This document shows positions 25,736 to 35,768 of a stretch of 64,000 nucleotides of DNA, piece by piece. The notes below the pieces were generated by a model that was not told the origin of the DNA, did not search any database, and saw only the letters and a program-made list of their open reading frames with translations. Origin of the DNA: Microbacterium maritypicum (GTDB lineage: Bacteria; Actinomycetota; Actinomycetes; Actinomycetales; Microbacteriaceae); NCBI RefSeq assembly GCF_008868125.1, contig NZ_WAAQ01000003.1, positions 357,539-421,538 of the forward strand, given 5' to 3'. A program made the translations under genes and the position numbers. Numbering within the stretch: position 1 is the first letter of the stretch; each line of letters opens with the position of its first letter.

Positions 25736-27391
25736 TCAGGGGCGGGGTCGGCGGCGCCGCAGCGTCCACAGCAGATAGCTGCCGAGGGCGCCGATCGTGC
25801 CGGTCCCGGCGCCGATCAGGACGCCTTCCCGGGAGCGCCATTTCGTGTTCCCGCCGACGAGGGTGCCGATCCCGCTGATCAGCGCGGCGGCGATCATTCC
25901 CGCGACGACACGGTTGCCGACGCGTTCGGCGCGCCCGACGAGAGGTTCCAGCTCCGTCGCGCGCAGGTGCACCTCGAACCCGCCGTCTTCGAGGAGATGC
26001 CGGAGCCGGCTCAGGGTGGCGGGCAGCTCGGTGAGCAGTGCCCCGGTGTCGGCTCCCGCGCGCGCCCATCGCCGGGCCAGAGCCGGCAGGGACAGCTGGG
26101 CGCGGGTGAGCTGCTCAGCGTAGGGCTGCAGGGCGTCGAGCATCTGGAAGTCCGGATCCAGCCGCGCCGCGGTCCCTTCGGCCATCATCAGCACTTTGAA
26201 CAGCAGCGCCGTCTCCTGCGGAAGGTGCAGCTGGTGCTGCTGCAGGAGGCCGAGCAGCTGCTGGAGCATGATTGCGAGGCTGATCTCCGACAGCGAACGG
26301 CCCCGGTAGCGGGCCGTGAACGCGGTGATCGCCTGCCGCAGCCCTGCCCGGTCGACGACGTCGGCGGTCCGGGAGATTTCTATCAGGGCGGTGGTGAGGG
26401 TGTCCGGGTCGTCGCGGGTGAAGGCGAGCACGATGCCGGCGAGGCCGTCCGTGGTCTGTTCGGTGAGCTCCCCGACCATCCCGAAGTCGATCAGCGCGAG
26501 CGCGCCGTCGGGCTGCACGAACATGTTCCCGGGATGGGGGTCGGCATGGAAGAACCGGTTGTCGAACACCATCGTGAGCACGATGTCGGCACCCAGCCGC
26601 GCGAGTGCGACCCGGTCGATGCCGGCGGCGTCCAGGCCCTCCAGGTCGTCGATCCGCACCCCGCTCATCCGCTCCAGGGTCAGCACGCGCGAGGTCGTGG
26701 TCTCCCCGTGCACGCGGGGAATCCGCACCCGCGCCGCGTGGGCGAACTCCTGCGCGAACCGTTCGGCGTTGCGGGCCTCCTGCAGGTAGTCCAGCTCGGC
26801 ACGCAGCGTGCGGGAGAACTCCTCCACCAGCCCGGGCAGGTCGTACTGCCGGATGGCATCCCAGCGCCGGTCGGCGCGGTCGGCGAGGTTGCGGAGAATG
26901 TCCAGGTCTTCATGCACCTGCGCGACCACGCCGGGCCGGCGCACCTTCACGACGACCTCGGTGCCGTCGTGAAGAGTTGCCGCGTACGCCTGCCCGATGG
27001 ACGCCGCCGCCAGCGGCACCGGGTCGAACTGGGCGAACACGTGCTCTGGGTCGGCGCCGAGCTCTTCACGGAGCACGTCCCGAATGCCCTCCCACGGTGC
27101 CGCGGCGACGTCGTCCTGCAGTTTGGCGAACTCGGCGACCCATGCCGCGGGGAGCAGATCGTGCCGGGTGGAGAGGATCTGGCCCAGTTTCACGAACGTC
27201 GGCCCGAGCTCCTCCAACGCGACCCGCACATGCTCGGGGTTCGTGTAGGGGTCCTCCTGCCGGGCGTGTCCGAGGGCGCCGCGGTGGAACGGCACCAAGC
27301 CGCCCAGGCCCAGCACGCCGGCCAGGACGCCGAGTCCGTGCCGGCGCAGCACGGCCCCGATCTGCCGGTACCGGCTACTCCCCGCGCCCAT
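25736..27391 (-). CDS. ABC1/UbiB-family atypical kinase-like protein
   Basis: The 551-residue protein has the UbiB hallmarks: KLGQ (68-71), the Ala-rich nucleotide loop AAASIGQ (128-134), VVVKVRRPG, HADPHPGN (282-289) and DFG (302-304). Two C-terminal hydrophobic segments (about 495-540) would anchor it in the membrane. The family supports isoprenoid-quinone or lipid biology as ATPase or kinase; this actinobacterial copy has no known substrate. The start overlaps the AAA gene stop by one base. The operon faces csoR across a CsoR-type palindrome, so copper induction is likely. Confidence 0.88.
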   Translation of the reverse strand: MGAGSSRYRQIGAVLRRHGLGVLAGVLGLGGLVPFHRGALGHARQEDPYTNPEHVRVALEELGPTFVKLGQILSTRHDLLPAAWVAEFAKLQDDVAAAPWEGIRDVLREELGADPEHVFAQFDPVPLAAASIGQAYAATLHDGTEVVVKVRRPGVVAQVHEDLDILRNLADRADRRWDAIRQYDLPGLVEEFSRTLRAELDYLQEARNAERFAQEFAHAARVRIPRVHGETTTSRVLTLERMSGVRIDDLEGLDAAGIDRVALARLGADIVLTMVFDNRFFHADPHPGNMFVQPDGALALIDFGMVGELTEQTTDGLAGIVLAFTRDDPDTLTTALIEISRTADVVDRAGLRQAITAFTARYRGRSLSEISLAIMLQQLLGLLQQHQLHLPQETALLFKVLMMAEGTAARLDPDFQMLDALQPYAEQLTRAQLSLPALARRWARAGADTGALLTELPATLSRLRHLLEDGGFEVHLRATELEPLVGRAERVGNRVVAGMIAAALISGIGTLVGGNTKWRSREGVLIGAGTGTIGALGSYLLWTLRRRRPRP

Positions 27392-27978
27392 CAGCTCACG
27401 CCCCTCTCGGCTGGAGTGCCGGCCGATGCTCGTTCGAGGATGAAGTCGACGCGCGCGTCGGGGGCGAGTGCGGGGACGGTGACGACGGGAAAGCCCAGCT
27501 CCTGGTACACCAGCCCGAGCAGGTCGTGGATGCGCCGCTGCGCGGCGGGGTCCTCGGTGCGCGCGTAGTCGGACGCCAGCGGGAGCAGGTCAAGCAGGAA
27601 CACCGTCGCGTACCGGGCGCCGGCCAGCGCGCCCAGCAGGGCGGTGCCGGGGGCGAGGCCGAGGAAGCGGTAGTAGGCGAGCGAGTCCGGCAGAGCACGG
27701 TCCAGGAACACGGTCTGTTGCGGCTCGAGGGAGCGTTCCTGCTCGATCTGCATGTCGACGACGGCGCGCTGGAACTCGCTCTGCCGTGCCCGCACCTCCG
27801 CGGTGCTGCGCCCGGTGATCCGTTGCAGGTCGATGTAGTGGCGGGCGTGCTCGATTGTGGTCGTGTACCCGCGGCCCCGCAGCAGGTTGACCGTGGTGGT
27901 CTTGCCCGAGCTGGGACCGCCCGTCACGACGTGCCAACGGGTGGTCTGTGCGGGCCGCGGCTCCTGGATGCCGGTCAT
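27391..27978 (-). CDS. small AAA-type ATPase/kinase-like protein
   Basis: The 195-residue protein has a P-loop GGPSSGKT (20-27) and a switch region VFLDRALPDSLAYYR, the pattern of the AAA_28/NadR-like nucleoside or nucleotide kinase group. The product could phosphorylate a small molecule or act as a GTPase/ATPase switch. It is first in the minus-strand operon AAA-UbiB-GAPDH remnant, and its start is 19 bases from the CsoR-type palindrome. The substrate is unknown. Confidence 0.72.
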   Translation of the reverse strand: MTGIQEPRPAQTTRWHVVTGGPSSGKTTTVNLLRGRGYTTTIEHARHYIDLQRITGRSTAEVRARQSEFQRAVVDMQIEQERSLEPQQTVFLDRALPDSLAYYRFLGLAPGTALLGALAGARYATVFLLDLLPLASDYARTEDPAAQRRIHDLLGLVYQELGFPVVTVPALAPDARVDFILERASAGTPAERGVS

Positions 27979-27996
27979 GACCTCACCCTACACCCT

Positions 27997-28013
27997 GTAC
28001 CCCTACAGGGTAT
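27997..28013. promoter_or_regulatory. CsoR-type operator 1
   Basis: GTACCCCTACAGGGTAT fits ATACCC-N5-GGGTAT with one mismatch and sits inside a longer perfect palindrome, ACCCTGTA (27992-27999) / TACAGGGT (28004-28011). It lies between the AAA operon (minus) and csoR-copZ-copA (plus), so it can control both. A TATGGT -10-like word (28011-28016) overlaps it. Confidence 0.8.
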
Positions 28014-28038
28014 GGTAGATTGTGGGTGGAGGTGCGAG

Positions 28039-28323
28039 ATGGCACACGGGTATGTGGACAACAAGCCGGCGCTGCTGGCGCGGCTGAGCCGCGCGGAGGG
28101 TCAGGTGCGCGGGATCGCGCGGATGATCGACGAGAACGTGTACTGCATCGACGTGCTGACCCAGGTGTCGGCGGCGACGAAGGCGCTGGAGTCCGTCGCG
28201 CTGTCGCTGCTGGAAGACCACCTCGCGCATTGCGTCGCGCAGGCGACCGCCGAAGGCGGCCCGCTCGCGGAGGAGAAGCTCCGCGAGGCGAACGCCGCGA
28301 TCGCGCGCCTCGTGCGCTCCTAA
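28039..28323 (+). CDS. csoR: copper-sensing repressor CsoR
   Basis: The 94-residue all-helical protein carries the Cu(I) triad Cys36, His61 and Cys65 (YCIDV and HLAHC) at the positions of mycobacterial CsoR. Cu(I) binding releases CsoR from DNA. The ATG follows GGAGGTG. The operator lies just upstream, so it should autoregulate, and matching palindromes elsewhere in the island suggest it is the common regulator. Confidence 0.94.
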   Translation: MAHGYVDNKPALLARLSRAEGQVRGIARMIDENVYCIDVLTQVSAATKALESVALSLLEDHLAHCVAQATAEGGPLAEEKLREANAAIARLVRS

Positions 28324-28369
28324 CGTTGTCCCCACTCACATCGTTCAACGCTCTTGAAGGGAGCACATC

Positions 28370-28729
28370 ATGACCGGACAGGGATTCCAGGACCTCGGCC
28401 TGCAGGCGACCAGCACCGGCGGTGGCTGCGCCTGTTGCAGCCCCACCTCCCACGCCACGGCAGCCACCGACACCGGCGCGCCGGCGCAGCAGACGGCGGC
28501 GGGTGAGACCGTGTCGGCGCAGTTCCTGGTGGAGGGGATGACCTGCGCGCACTGCGTGCGTAGCGTCACCGAGGAGGTCTCCGCGATCGACGGTGTCTCC
28601 GACGTCGCGGTCGATCTGCACGCCGGTGGCGTGTCCACGGTGACGGTGTCCAGCGCGACGCCGGTGGATGCGGAGCGGGTGCGGGCGGCGGTGGAGGAGG
28701 CCGGGTACAGCCTCGCCGCAGCCTCATGA
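28370..28729 (+). CDS. copZ: CopZ-like copper chaperone with Cys-rich N-terminus
   Basis: The 119-residue protein ends in a heavy-metal-associated domain with GMTCAHCV (about 60-67) and the usual beta-alpha-beta-beta-alpha-beta length. An extra 50-residue N-terminus contains GGGCACCSP, a second Cys cluster that could hold Cu(I). It would pass Cu(I) to CopA. The ATG of copA overlaps its stop (ATGA), so the two are translated together. It lies 46 bases after csoR. Confidence 0.88.
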   Translation: MTGQGFQDLGLQATSTGGGCACCSPTSHATAATDTGAPAQQTAAGETVSAQFLVEGMTCAHCVRSVTEEVSAIDGVSDVAVDLHAGGVSTVTVSSATPVDAERVRAAVEEAGYSLAAAS

Positions 28730-31005
28730 GCACGCTGGACGTCGATCTCGACATCACCGGGATGACCTGCGCGTCGTGCGCGACGCGGGTCGAGCGGAAG
28801 CTGAACAAGCTGCCCGGGGTGGAGGCGACGGTCAACTTCGCCACCGAGAAGGCCCGCGTGCACTCGGAGGCCCCGGTGCCGGTGGAGGAGCTGATCGCGG
28901 CGGTCGAGCAGGCGGGGTACGGAGCGAGCCTCCCAGCCCCGCCTGTGCCCGACACGGCTGAGCAGACCATCCCGCGGGACGATGAGCTGGCGTCGCTGCG
29001 GCAGCGGCTGATCGTCTCGGCGGTGCTGGCGGTGCCGGTCGCGGTGCTGTCGATGATCCCCGCCCTGCAGTTCACCTACTGGCAGTGGCTCACGCTCACC
29101 CTGGCCGCGCCGGTGGTGGTGTGGGGGGCGTGGCCGTTCCACCGCGCCGCGGCGATCAATGCCCGGCACGGGGCGGCGACGATGGACACTCTGATCAGCG
29201 TCGGGGTGCTGGCCGCGTTCGGCTGGTCGCTGTACGCGCTGTTCTTCGGCGGTGCGGGGATGCCGGGAATGCGGATGAGCGTCACCTTCGTCGGCACCCC
29301 GCAGGCCGGTGGCCACGAGGTGTACCTGGAGGTCGCCGCGCTGGTGACCGTGTTCATCCTCCTCGGCCGCTACCTCGAGGTTCGTGCCAAGCGGCAGTCC
29401 GGCGAGGCCCTGCGCGCCCTGCTGGAGCTCGGCGCCAAGGACGCAGTGATCCTCCGCGAAGGCACTGAGCAGCGCGTCCCCGTCGCACAGCTCGTTCCGG
29501 GTGATGTCGTGGTGGTGCGGCCGGGTGAGAAGATCCCCGCCGACGGCCTCGTCACCGAGGGAATGTCCGCGGTGGACGAGTCGATGCTGACCGGCGAGTC
29601 CGTGCCGGTCGAAGTCGCCCCCGGCTCCCGCGTGGTCGGCGCGACTGTGAACACCGGCGGGCGCCTGCTCGTGCAGATCACCCGCGTCGGCGCCGACACC
29701 GAGCTGGCCCGGATGGCGCGGCTGGTCGAGGAGGCGCAGACCGGCAAGGCCCAGGTGCAGCGCCTCGCCGACCGGGTGTCGGCCGTCTTCGTCCCCATCG
29801 TCATCGTCCTCGCCCTGGCCGCGTTCGCCGGGTGGCTGATCGCGGGGGCGCCCTTGGAGGTCGCCTTCACCGCCGCGGTGACCACCCTGATCATCGCCTG
29901 CCCGTGCGCGCTGGGGCTGGCGACGCCGACCGCTCTGCTGGTCGGCACCGGCCGCGGCGCCCAGCTGGGCATCCTCATCCGCGGACCCCAGGTGCTCGAG
30001 CAGACCCGCCGCATCGACACCGTCGTGCTCGACAAGACCGGCACCATCACCGCCGGCACCATGACCGTCACCGGCATCCACCCCGCTCCCGGCACCGATG
30101 AGGCGGAGCTGATCCGGTTCGCCGCGGCGCTCGAGCACGGCTCCGAGCACCCCATCGGCCGCGCCATCACCGCCGCAGCCGACGGCCCGACGGATGCCGT
30201 GGAGTCATTCGCCGCCGAGGCCGGTCAAGGCGTGCAGGGCATCGTCGACGGCCGCCTGGTCGCCGCCGGCCGCGCCTCCTGGATCACCACCCAATGGGCG
30301 CTCCCCATCCCCGCCGAGCTCGCCGCGACCATCGCGGCGGACGAGGCGGCGGGGGCGACGGTGACGGTGGTGGCGTGGGACGGGCAGGTGCGCGGGGCGA
30401 TCAGCGTCGCCGACACCATCAAACCCACCAGCCGTGAGGCGGTCGCACGGCTCCGGGAGCTCGGGTTGACCCCGATCCTGCTCACCGGCGACAACCCCGG
30501 CGCCGCCCGCGCGATCGCCAACCAGGCCGGGATCGAGGACGTCCGCGCCGGGGTCACCCCGCAGGGCAAGCTCGACACCATCCGCGACCTGCAGGCCGCG
30601 GGCCGGGTGGTCGCGATGGTCGGCGACGGCGTCAACGACGCCGCAGCCCTCGCCGCCGCCGACCTCGGGATCGCGATGGGCACCGGCACCGACGCGGCCA
30701 TCACCGCCGCGGACCTGACCATCGTCTCCGGCGACCTGATGCTGGTCCCGGACGCGATCCGGCTGGCCCGCCGCACCCTGGGCACGATCAAGGGGAACCT
30801 GTTCTGGGCGTTCGCGTACAACGTCGCCGCGATCCCGGTCGCGATGCTCGCCCTGCTCAACCCCATCCTCGCCGCCGCGGCAATGGCGTTCAGCAGCGTG
30901 TTCGTCGTCACCAACAGCCTCCGCCTGCGCCGCTTCCGCCCCCTGCCCACCCCGACCCGTGCCGGCGCCCCCGCCACCCGAGAGCCCGCGCCCGTCCAGG
31001 CCTAA
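28726..31005 (+). CDS. copA: Cu(I)-exporting P1B-1 ATPase CopA
   Basis: The 759-residue exporter has an N-terminal metal domain with GMTCASC, eight membrane helices, TGES, the Cu(I) motif [10 protein letters not shown] (Cys392, Cys394), DKTGTIT, the HP dipeptide in GSEHPIG, TGDN and [10 protein letters not shown]. It pumps Cu(I) out of the cytoplasm. The gene is complete and coupled to copZ by an ATGA overlap. Regulation is expected from the csoR operator. Confidence 0.96.
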   Translation: MSTLDVDLDITGMTCASCATRVERKLNKLPGVEATVNFATEKARVHSEAPVPVEELIAAVEQAGYGASLPAPPVPDTAEQTIPRDDELASLRQRLIVSAVLAVPVAVLSMIPALQFTYWQWLTLTLAAPVVVWGAWPFHRAAAINARHGAATMDTLISVGVLAAFGWSLYALFFGGAGMPGMRMSVTFVGTPQAGGHEVYLEVAALVTVFILLGRYLEVRAKRQSGEALRALLELGAKDAVILREGTEQRVPVAQLVPGDVVVVRPGEKIPADGLVTEGMSAVDESMLTGESVPVEVAPGSRVVGATVNTGGRLLVQITRVGADTELARMARLVEEAQTGKAQVQRLADRVSAVFVPIVIVLALAAFAGWLIAGAPLEVAFTAAVTTLIIACPCALGLATPTALLVGTGRGAQLGILIRGPQVLEQTRRIDTVVLDKTGTITAGTMTVTGIHPAPGTDEAELIRFAAALEHGSEHPIGRAITAAADGPTDAVESFAAEAGQGVQGIVDGRLVAAGRASWITTQWALPIPAELAATIAADEAAGATVTVVAWDGQVRGAISVADTIKPTSREAVARLRELGLTPILLTGDNPGAARAIANQAGIEDVRAGVTPQGKLDTIRDLQAAGRVVAMVGDGVNDAAALAAADLGIAMGTGTDAAITAADLTIVSGDLMLVPDAIRLARRTLGTIKGNLFWAFAYNVAAIPVAMLALLNPILAAAAMAFSSVFVVTNSLRLRRFRPLPTPTRAGAPATREPAPVQA

Positions 31006-31030
31006 CCATCGCTCGAGAAGGAGACACACC

Positions 31031-31309
31031 ATGTCCCACGACCACGACCACTCCGGGCACGACCACACGCACGGGCACGACCATGGAGGACACGAGCATG
31101 GTGCGCACGAGCATCACCATCACGAGCCGCCGGCGGGGGCGACGAACCTGGTGACCTGTCCGGTGATGCCCGGCAACCAGGTCGACCCGGCCTGGGCCGA
31201 GCAGCGCGGCCTGTTCCGCGACTACCAGGGCAGCCGGTACTGGTTCTGCTGCGCCGAGTGCGGGCCGCTGTTCGACGCCGACCCGGCCCGCTACGCGCAC
31301 GCCGCCTGA
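31031..31309 (+). CDS. His-rich YHS-domain metal-binding protein
   Basis: The 92-residue protein opens with a His/Asp/Gly stretch (about 2-37, some 16 His) and continues into a YHS-like domain with CPVMPGN, RYWFCCAECGPLF. YHS domains in copper ATPases and toxin-binding proteins bind metals through the Cys and nearby residues. There is no signal peptide, so it is probably a cytoplasmic buffer for Cu and perhaps Zn or Ni. It is 25 bases downstream of copA with GAAGGAG upstream. Confidence 0.85.
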   Translation: MSHDHDHSGHDHTHGHDHGGHEHGAHEHHHHEPPAGATNLVTCPVMPGNQVDPAWAEQRGLFRDYQGSRYWFCCAECGPLFDADPARYAHAA

Positions 31310-31339
31310 CCGGCCAGATAACCCGGTCGGAGATAGAGG

Positions 31340-31957
31340 GTGGACACGGCGGTCGGGCTGGTGCAGGCGTACCTGCGGGTCAACGGCTACTTCACCGTCG
31401 CCGAATACCCCGTGCTGGACGCCACCGGTCCCGGCGGTCCCCGCACCATCACCGACCTGGACATCCTCGCCGTACGGCTGCACCGCGCACCGGGAGCGTC
31501 CGGGACCGTCGACGCACCGCTGGACCCGGCCCTGGGTGCCGGGGGCGGAGCGGACATGATCGTCGGCGAGGTCAAGGAAGGCCGCCCGCACCCCAACCCG
31601 GCGATGCGGGACCCGGCCGTGCTGGAAGCCGCGTTCACCCGGTTCGGGTGCTGCGCCCCGACCGATGCCGCCCGGCTGGTCGCCGAACTGCTGGAAACGG
31701 GACGGACGGTGGCGCCGGAAGGGCGCACGATCCGCACGGTCGTGTTCGGCAACCCCACCTCCCCGCCCGGGGCGGGGGCGCCGTGGCACACCGTCCCGTT
31801 CGCCCGGGTGCTGCGCTACCTCGAAGACCACCTGAGCGCGCACTGGGGCATCCTCGGCCGCACCCAGATCAAGGACGACACCCTCGCCCTGCTGGCCCTG
31901 CGGGAGAAGGCCCACCGCGCCGCGACCGGCGCCTCCCGCCAGGGCACGGACCGGTAG
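31340..31957 (+). CDS. unknown protein with PD-(D/E)XK-like signature
   Basis: The 205-residue product shows Asp41 in ITDLDILAV and Glu77-x-Lys79 in IVGEVKEG, a nuclease-type arrangement, but with a long low-complexity loop between them. No known family is recognised. The GTG start has only a weak site (GATAGAGG). It is 30 bases after the YHS gene and could be part of the same transcript. A DNA-related function is an inference from the motif alone. Confidence 0.6.
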   Translation: MDTAVGLVQAYLRVNGYFTVAEYPVLDATGPGGPRTITDLDILAVRLHRAPGASGTVDAPLDPALGAGGGADMIVGEVKEGRPHPNPAMRDPAVLEAAFTRFGCCAPTDAARLVAELLETGRTVAPEGRTIRTVVFGNPTSPPGAGAPWHTVPFARVLRYLEDHLSAHWGILGRTQIKDDTLALLALREKAHRAATGASRQGTDR

Positions 31958-31965
31958 GGCGGGTC

Positions 31966-32848
31966 ATGGCGGGGGAGCGTGTGCACACGCAGGGGGAGCC
32001 GGTGTGGGTGCGCACCCGTGGCGGGCGCGCCCCTTATGCGATGGTGCTGCCGGGCCCCGCCGGGGCCCCGGGTGCCGACGGTGGTGTTCGAGGCGGGATC
32101 GGCGGCGACCCGCTCCACCTGGGCGTCGGTGCAGACCCGGGTCGCCGCGTTCACGCGGGCCGTGGTGTATGACCGGGCGGGGCTGGGTCGGTCCGTCCCG
32201 GATAGTGCAGGGCGCACCCTGGACCGGATGGCCGACGACCTGAACGATCTGCTGGACGGCCTCGAGCCGAGCAGCGGGTTCGTGCAGGTGGGGCATTCCG
32301 CGGGCGGCCCGATGGTGCGGCTGGCCGCGTCCCGCCGCCCGGACCGGGTGGCCGGGCTGGTGCTGGTGGATCCGACCGATGAGGCAGCGGACCTCCTGTT
32401 CGGTATGCGGTTCCGGGTCGGGGAGAAGATCGTGATCGCCGTGGAGTGGGTGCTGGCCCGGGTGGGGATGCTGGAGCGGTTCTTCCGGTTCCTCGGGGAG
32501 GGGATGCCCGAGGATGTGCGGGCCGATCTTCACCGGGAGGCGTTCCGGCCCGCGGTGGTGGTCACCCAGGGTCGGCAAGCGCGCACCTTCCTCACCGAGC
32601 TGCACGCCTGGCAGGGCGACCCGCCGGCGCTGCCCGATGTCCCGGTCACCGTCATCTCCGGCAGTCTCGCGGACGGGATGCCGCGACGGGTCCGGGATGC
32701 CGCGACCGCCGCCGGGCGGTATCGGGCCGCACAGTCCCGGCAGGGCCGGCACGTGGTCGCTGCCCGCTCCGGCCACTACATCCCCGCCACAGAACCAGAT
32801 CTGATCGCTGCGGAGATCCGCCGCCTCGTCCTCCCACCCGCAGGATAA
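31966..32848 (+). pseudogene. alpha/beta hydrolase with a frameshift
   Basis: The first 35 codons (MAGERVHTQG... to about 32070) and the rest (from VPTVVFEAGSAA) are in different frames. Removing one G from the GGG at 32070-32072 joins them into a normal hydrolase of about 293 residues: GHSAGG nucleophile elbow, VDPTDEA, and a late His in RSGHYIP. It is either a real frameshift in a GC run or an assembly error. If intact it would be a soluble hydrolase of unknown substrate. Confidence 0.75.
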
Positions 32849-32876
32849 CCCCGGGTTGTCTGGCGGGCATGCCTAG

Positions 32877-34484
32877 TCAGGCCACAGCAGGGGTGCGCCG
32901 CCGCCAGGCGATCGCGCCGGTGAGGGCGAGACCACCCAGCCCACCCCACAAGGTGACAGCGGAGACGCCTTGCCCGATGAGGACGGCGGGGGTGATGCCG
33001 GTGCGCAGGTCGGTGTCGGCGATCAGCGCCCCGGCCTGTCCGGCGGGCAGACCGGTGAGGGTGCTGCCGTCGGGGCGGATGATCTGGCTGGTGCCGACGG
33101 TGGAGACGTTCACCACGGTACGGCCGGTCTCTACCGCGCGGATCCGGGCGACCGCGAGCTGCTGCAGGTTCTCGTCCGTGCCGCGGAAGTCGGCGTTGTT
33201 GGTCTGGAACACCAGCAGCTCCGCACCGGCGGTGATGCTCTCGGCGATGACCTCGTCGTAGATCACGTCGAAGCAGATCGCCAACCCCACCGGCACACCG
33301 CCGACGGTGACCAGCGGCACGTCCGTGCCGTGCGCGTAGTCGCGTTGCAGCAGCCCGACCAGGTCGGGGGCGAGCAGGGTGTAGAACGCCCGGTCGGGCA
33401 CGTACTCGCCGAACGGCACCGGGTGGCGTTTCGCGTGCGTCTGCACCTGCTCCCGCTGCGGCGTGGCACCGGTGGTGGCCGGGTCCCACAGGAACGACGT
33501 GTTGTAGATGTTGCCGCCCGCCGTGGTGGCCGCGTTCGCCAGCAGCGGGGCACCTGCCCGGGTGCTGATGCCGGTGAGATACTCGGCCAGCCACGGGGTC
33601 TGGAACGGGTCAGCATCCAGCCCTTCCGGCCACACCACCAGATCCACATCCGCGTCGAGCACCGGGCCGGTCGCGTCCCCCTGCGCCCGGGCGATCGCCC
33701 CCACGGTGCGCTGGTCGAAGTACCCGGACGGGCCGTTGCCTTGCACCGCCCCGACCCGCATCGTCCCGGCCGGTGTGGTGGGAAACGCCGGGACCAGGAC
33801 CAACACCAGGGCGGTCACGGCGGGTACGGCAGCGGGGAGCGGGCGACGCCACAAGCCGGTCCGGATGGCTTCGATCGCGGCGGCGACGGTGAAAACCATC
33901 AGGAAGGTGAGCCCGCTCACCCCGACCCAGGACACCGTCTGAACGAGGGGGCTGTCGGCTTGGGTGATCCCGAGCCGCGCCCACGGCAGCCCCCCGTACG
34001 GCCAGGCGCCCAGCAGCACCTCCCGGCCCGTCCACAACGCGGCCACCAGGCCCGGCAGCAGCAGCAGGCGTCCGACCGGGCCGGGGACGGCGCGCGGCAC
34101 CCACCGGTAGGCGAGTGCCAGCGGGATGATCCCGACCGCGGTCAGGGTCCCTTCCACCACGGTCAGTGCCGCCCACGGCACCGGCCCGAGATACCGGGTC
34201 GTCCAGGACACCAGCAGCCCGAAGAACAGCAACCCGAACGCCGCCCCGACCGCCACCGCCCCCCACACGCTCCGGCCGATCAGGGCGAGAAGCAGCAGCC
34301 CGGTTGCGGCGAACGCGGCCGGCCAGAACCCCACCTCCGGGTAGGCGAGATCCATCAGCACCGCCGCGGCCGCCGCGACCGGCAACGCCACCGCCAACGG
34401 CATCACCGCCCGGGCACGGCGGTTCGGCGGGGTGGGTTGGGGGTGCCCGTGCGGGTCCTGGAGGGTCGTCGGGGTGGCGGTCAT
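32877..34484 (-). CDS. lnt: apolipoprotein N-acyltransferase Lnt
   Basis: The 535-residue protein has about six N-terminal membrane helices, a nitrilase-like extracytoplasmic domain (WPEG Glu, QTHAKRHPVPFGEYVP Lys, AICFDVIYDE Cys) and a final helix. It adds the third acyl chain to lipoproteins. Only the first ATG that overlaps the stop of the upstream oxidoreductase gene (ATGA) is sensible; the longer open frame upstream runs through that gene. Its place in a copper island rich in lipoproteins, with an island lgt, suggests a dedicated lipoprotein kit. Confidence 0.9.
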   Translation of the reverse strand: MTATPTTLQDPHGHPQPTPPNRRARAVMPLAVALPVAAAAAVLMDLAYPEVGFWPAAFAATGLLLLALIGRSVWGAVAVGAAFGLLFFGLLVSWTTRYLGPVPWAALTVVEGTLTAVGIIPLALAYRWVPRAVPGPVGRLLLLPGLVAALWTGREVLLGAWPYGGLPWARLGITQADSPLVQTVSWVGVSGLTFLMVFTVAAAIEAIRTGLWRRPLPAAVPAVTALVLVLVPAFPTTPAGTMRVGAVQGNGPSGYFDQRTVGAIARAQGDATGPVLDADVDLVVWPEGLDADPFQTPWLAEYLTGISTRAGAPLLANAATTAGGNIYNTSFLWDPATTGATPQREQVQTHAKRHPVPFGEYVPDRAFYTLLAPDLVGLLQRDYAHGTDVPLVTVGGVPVGLAICFDVIYDEVIAESITAGAELLVFQTNNADFRGTDENLQQLAVARIRAVETGRTVVNVSTVGTSQIIRPDGSTLTGLPAGQAGALIADTDLRTGITPAVLIGQGVSAVTLWGGLGGLALTGAIAWRRRTPAVA

Positions 34485-35500
34485 GGCCGGTCCGCGATGG
34501 TGCGGGCGATTACGGCGGCGTCCCGGGACACCCCGGCGAGGGTGTCCGCTCCGGGGCGGCTGTGGGCGGGGATCCCGGCGACGAACAAGCCCGGCAGCCC
34601 GGTCATCGCCGGGCGGGACCGGGCTGCGGTCGCCTCGGCGGGGAGCCAGTCCTCGCCGGGGTCGTACCCGGTGGCGAGGATTACCGAGTCCGGGGCGAGG
34701 GTGCTGCCATCGGCGAACGTGACCTGCCCGCCGTCCGCGCCGGTCACCGCCGGGGCGACCGCCACACCCGCGTGACGCAGCGCATGGTAGCTGTCGCCGA
34801 ACACCGGCTGCACGGCGGGTGGGCGACCCAGCCAGGACGAGCCTGCCCGGGCGTGGACGGGGAAGGTACGGGCGGGTCGGTGCGGGCGCCGGGTGCGGAC
34901 CGCGAGGGTGACCTCGTGGGAGGTGGATAGCTCTCGCGCCAGCTGCACGCCGCTGTTTCCGCCGCCGACGATCAGCACCCGCCCGGTGGGCACCTGCCGG
35001 GGGAATTGGTAGTGGGCGCTGTGCAGCACCACCCCGGGCACCCGCAGCTGCTGCGCCCACGCAGGGATGCGGGGGTGGGTGGCGGCGCCGGTCGCGCACA
35101 CCACGTTGCGGGTCTGCACGTCGCCCTCTGCGGTCTGCAGCTGCAGCACCGACCCGTGACCGACGCGTTCCACCCCGACCACACGCAACCCCCAGAACGG
35201 GTCCACCCCCAGGGTGTGCTGCACCTGGTCCAGGTAGTTCGCGATCTCATCCGCCCGCGGGTGCTCGTGCGGGTCCACCGGTAGAGGCCGGACTGGCAGC
35301 GTGCTGTGGCGGGCGTCGGATAGCAGCCGCATCGAATGCCACCGGGACGCCCAACTGCGTTGCCGGTCCGTGGCGGCGTCGACGACCACGAACTCCTGCT
35401 GCGGCCGGAACCCCAACCCGATCAGCGCGGCGGCCACCGCGAGCCCGGCCTGCCCGGCCCCGACGATGATCGCCCGCCGATGCGTCAACCCCGACCGCAT
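34481..35500 (-). CDS. flavin-dependent monooxygenase-like oxidoreductase
   Basis: The 339-residue protein has an FAD motif VGAGQAGLAVAAALI near the N-terminus, a central NADPH motif VGGGNSGVQLA, and ILATGYDP with LFVAGI near the end. This is the CzcO/flavin-monooxygenase pattern. The ATG at 35500 follows GGGGAGGGGGTGGTG, and the long upstream open frame is rejected. It is coupled to lnt. CzcO-type proteins appear in metal operons, but the substrate is unknown. Confidence 0.82.
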   Translation of the reverse strand: MRSGLTHRRAIIVGAGQAGLAVAAALIGLGFRPQQEFVVVDAATDRQRSWASRWHSMRLLSDARHSTLPVRPLPVDPHEHPRADEIANYLDQVQHTLGVDPFWGLRVVGVERVGHGSVLQLQTAEGDVQTRNVVCATGAATHPRIPAWAQQLRVPGVVLHSAHYQFPRQVPTGRVLIVGGGNSGVQLARELSTSHEVTLAVRTRRPHRPARTFPVHARAGSSWLGRPPAVQPVFGDSYHALRHAGVAVAPAVTGADGGQVTFADGSTLAPDSVILATGYDPGEDWLPAEATAARSRPAMTGLPGLFVAGIPAHSRPGADTLAGVSRDAAVIARTIADRP

Positions 35501-35768
35501 CACCACCCCCTCCCCGCAGAAGAGGGCCGGGGCGGGAATGGACGGAGGATGATCGCGCCGGCGCCGCGGCGGGACGGGGCCGGACGGGGCCGAGCGGGGC
35601 CGGGTGGGCGGCGGTGACCGGCCGCAGCCGTCGGCACCGGACCGGCGAAGGGGGCCGCCGTGATACGGGTCGTCAAGACATTCTCCAAACCTAGAAATCG
35701 GCATCACACAGCGCCCGCACACGGGCGGGCGGGAAGACGCCGCCCATGGGTGGGCGGCATGCCGGATC

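Noticed and set aside
25727..27568. 613-codon plus-strand frame opposite the UbiB gene
   Set aside because: The minus strand has complete UbiB motifs; this is a composition shadow.
34485..35099. N-terminal extension of Lnt
   Set aside because: It would overlap the oxidoreductase gene in another frame; Lnt's membrane helices begin after the ATG at 34484.
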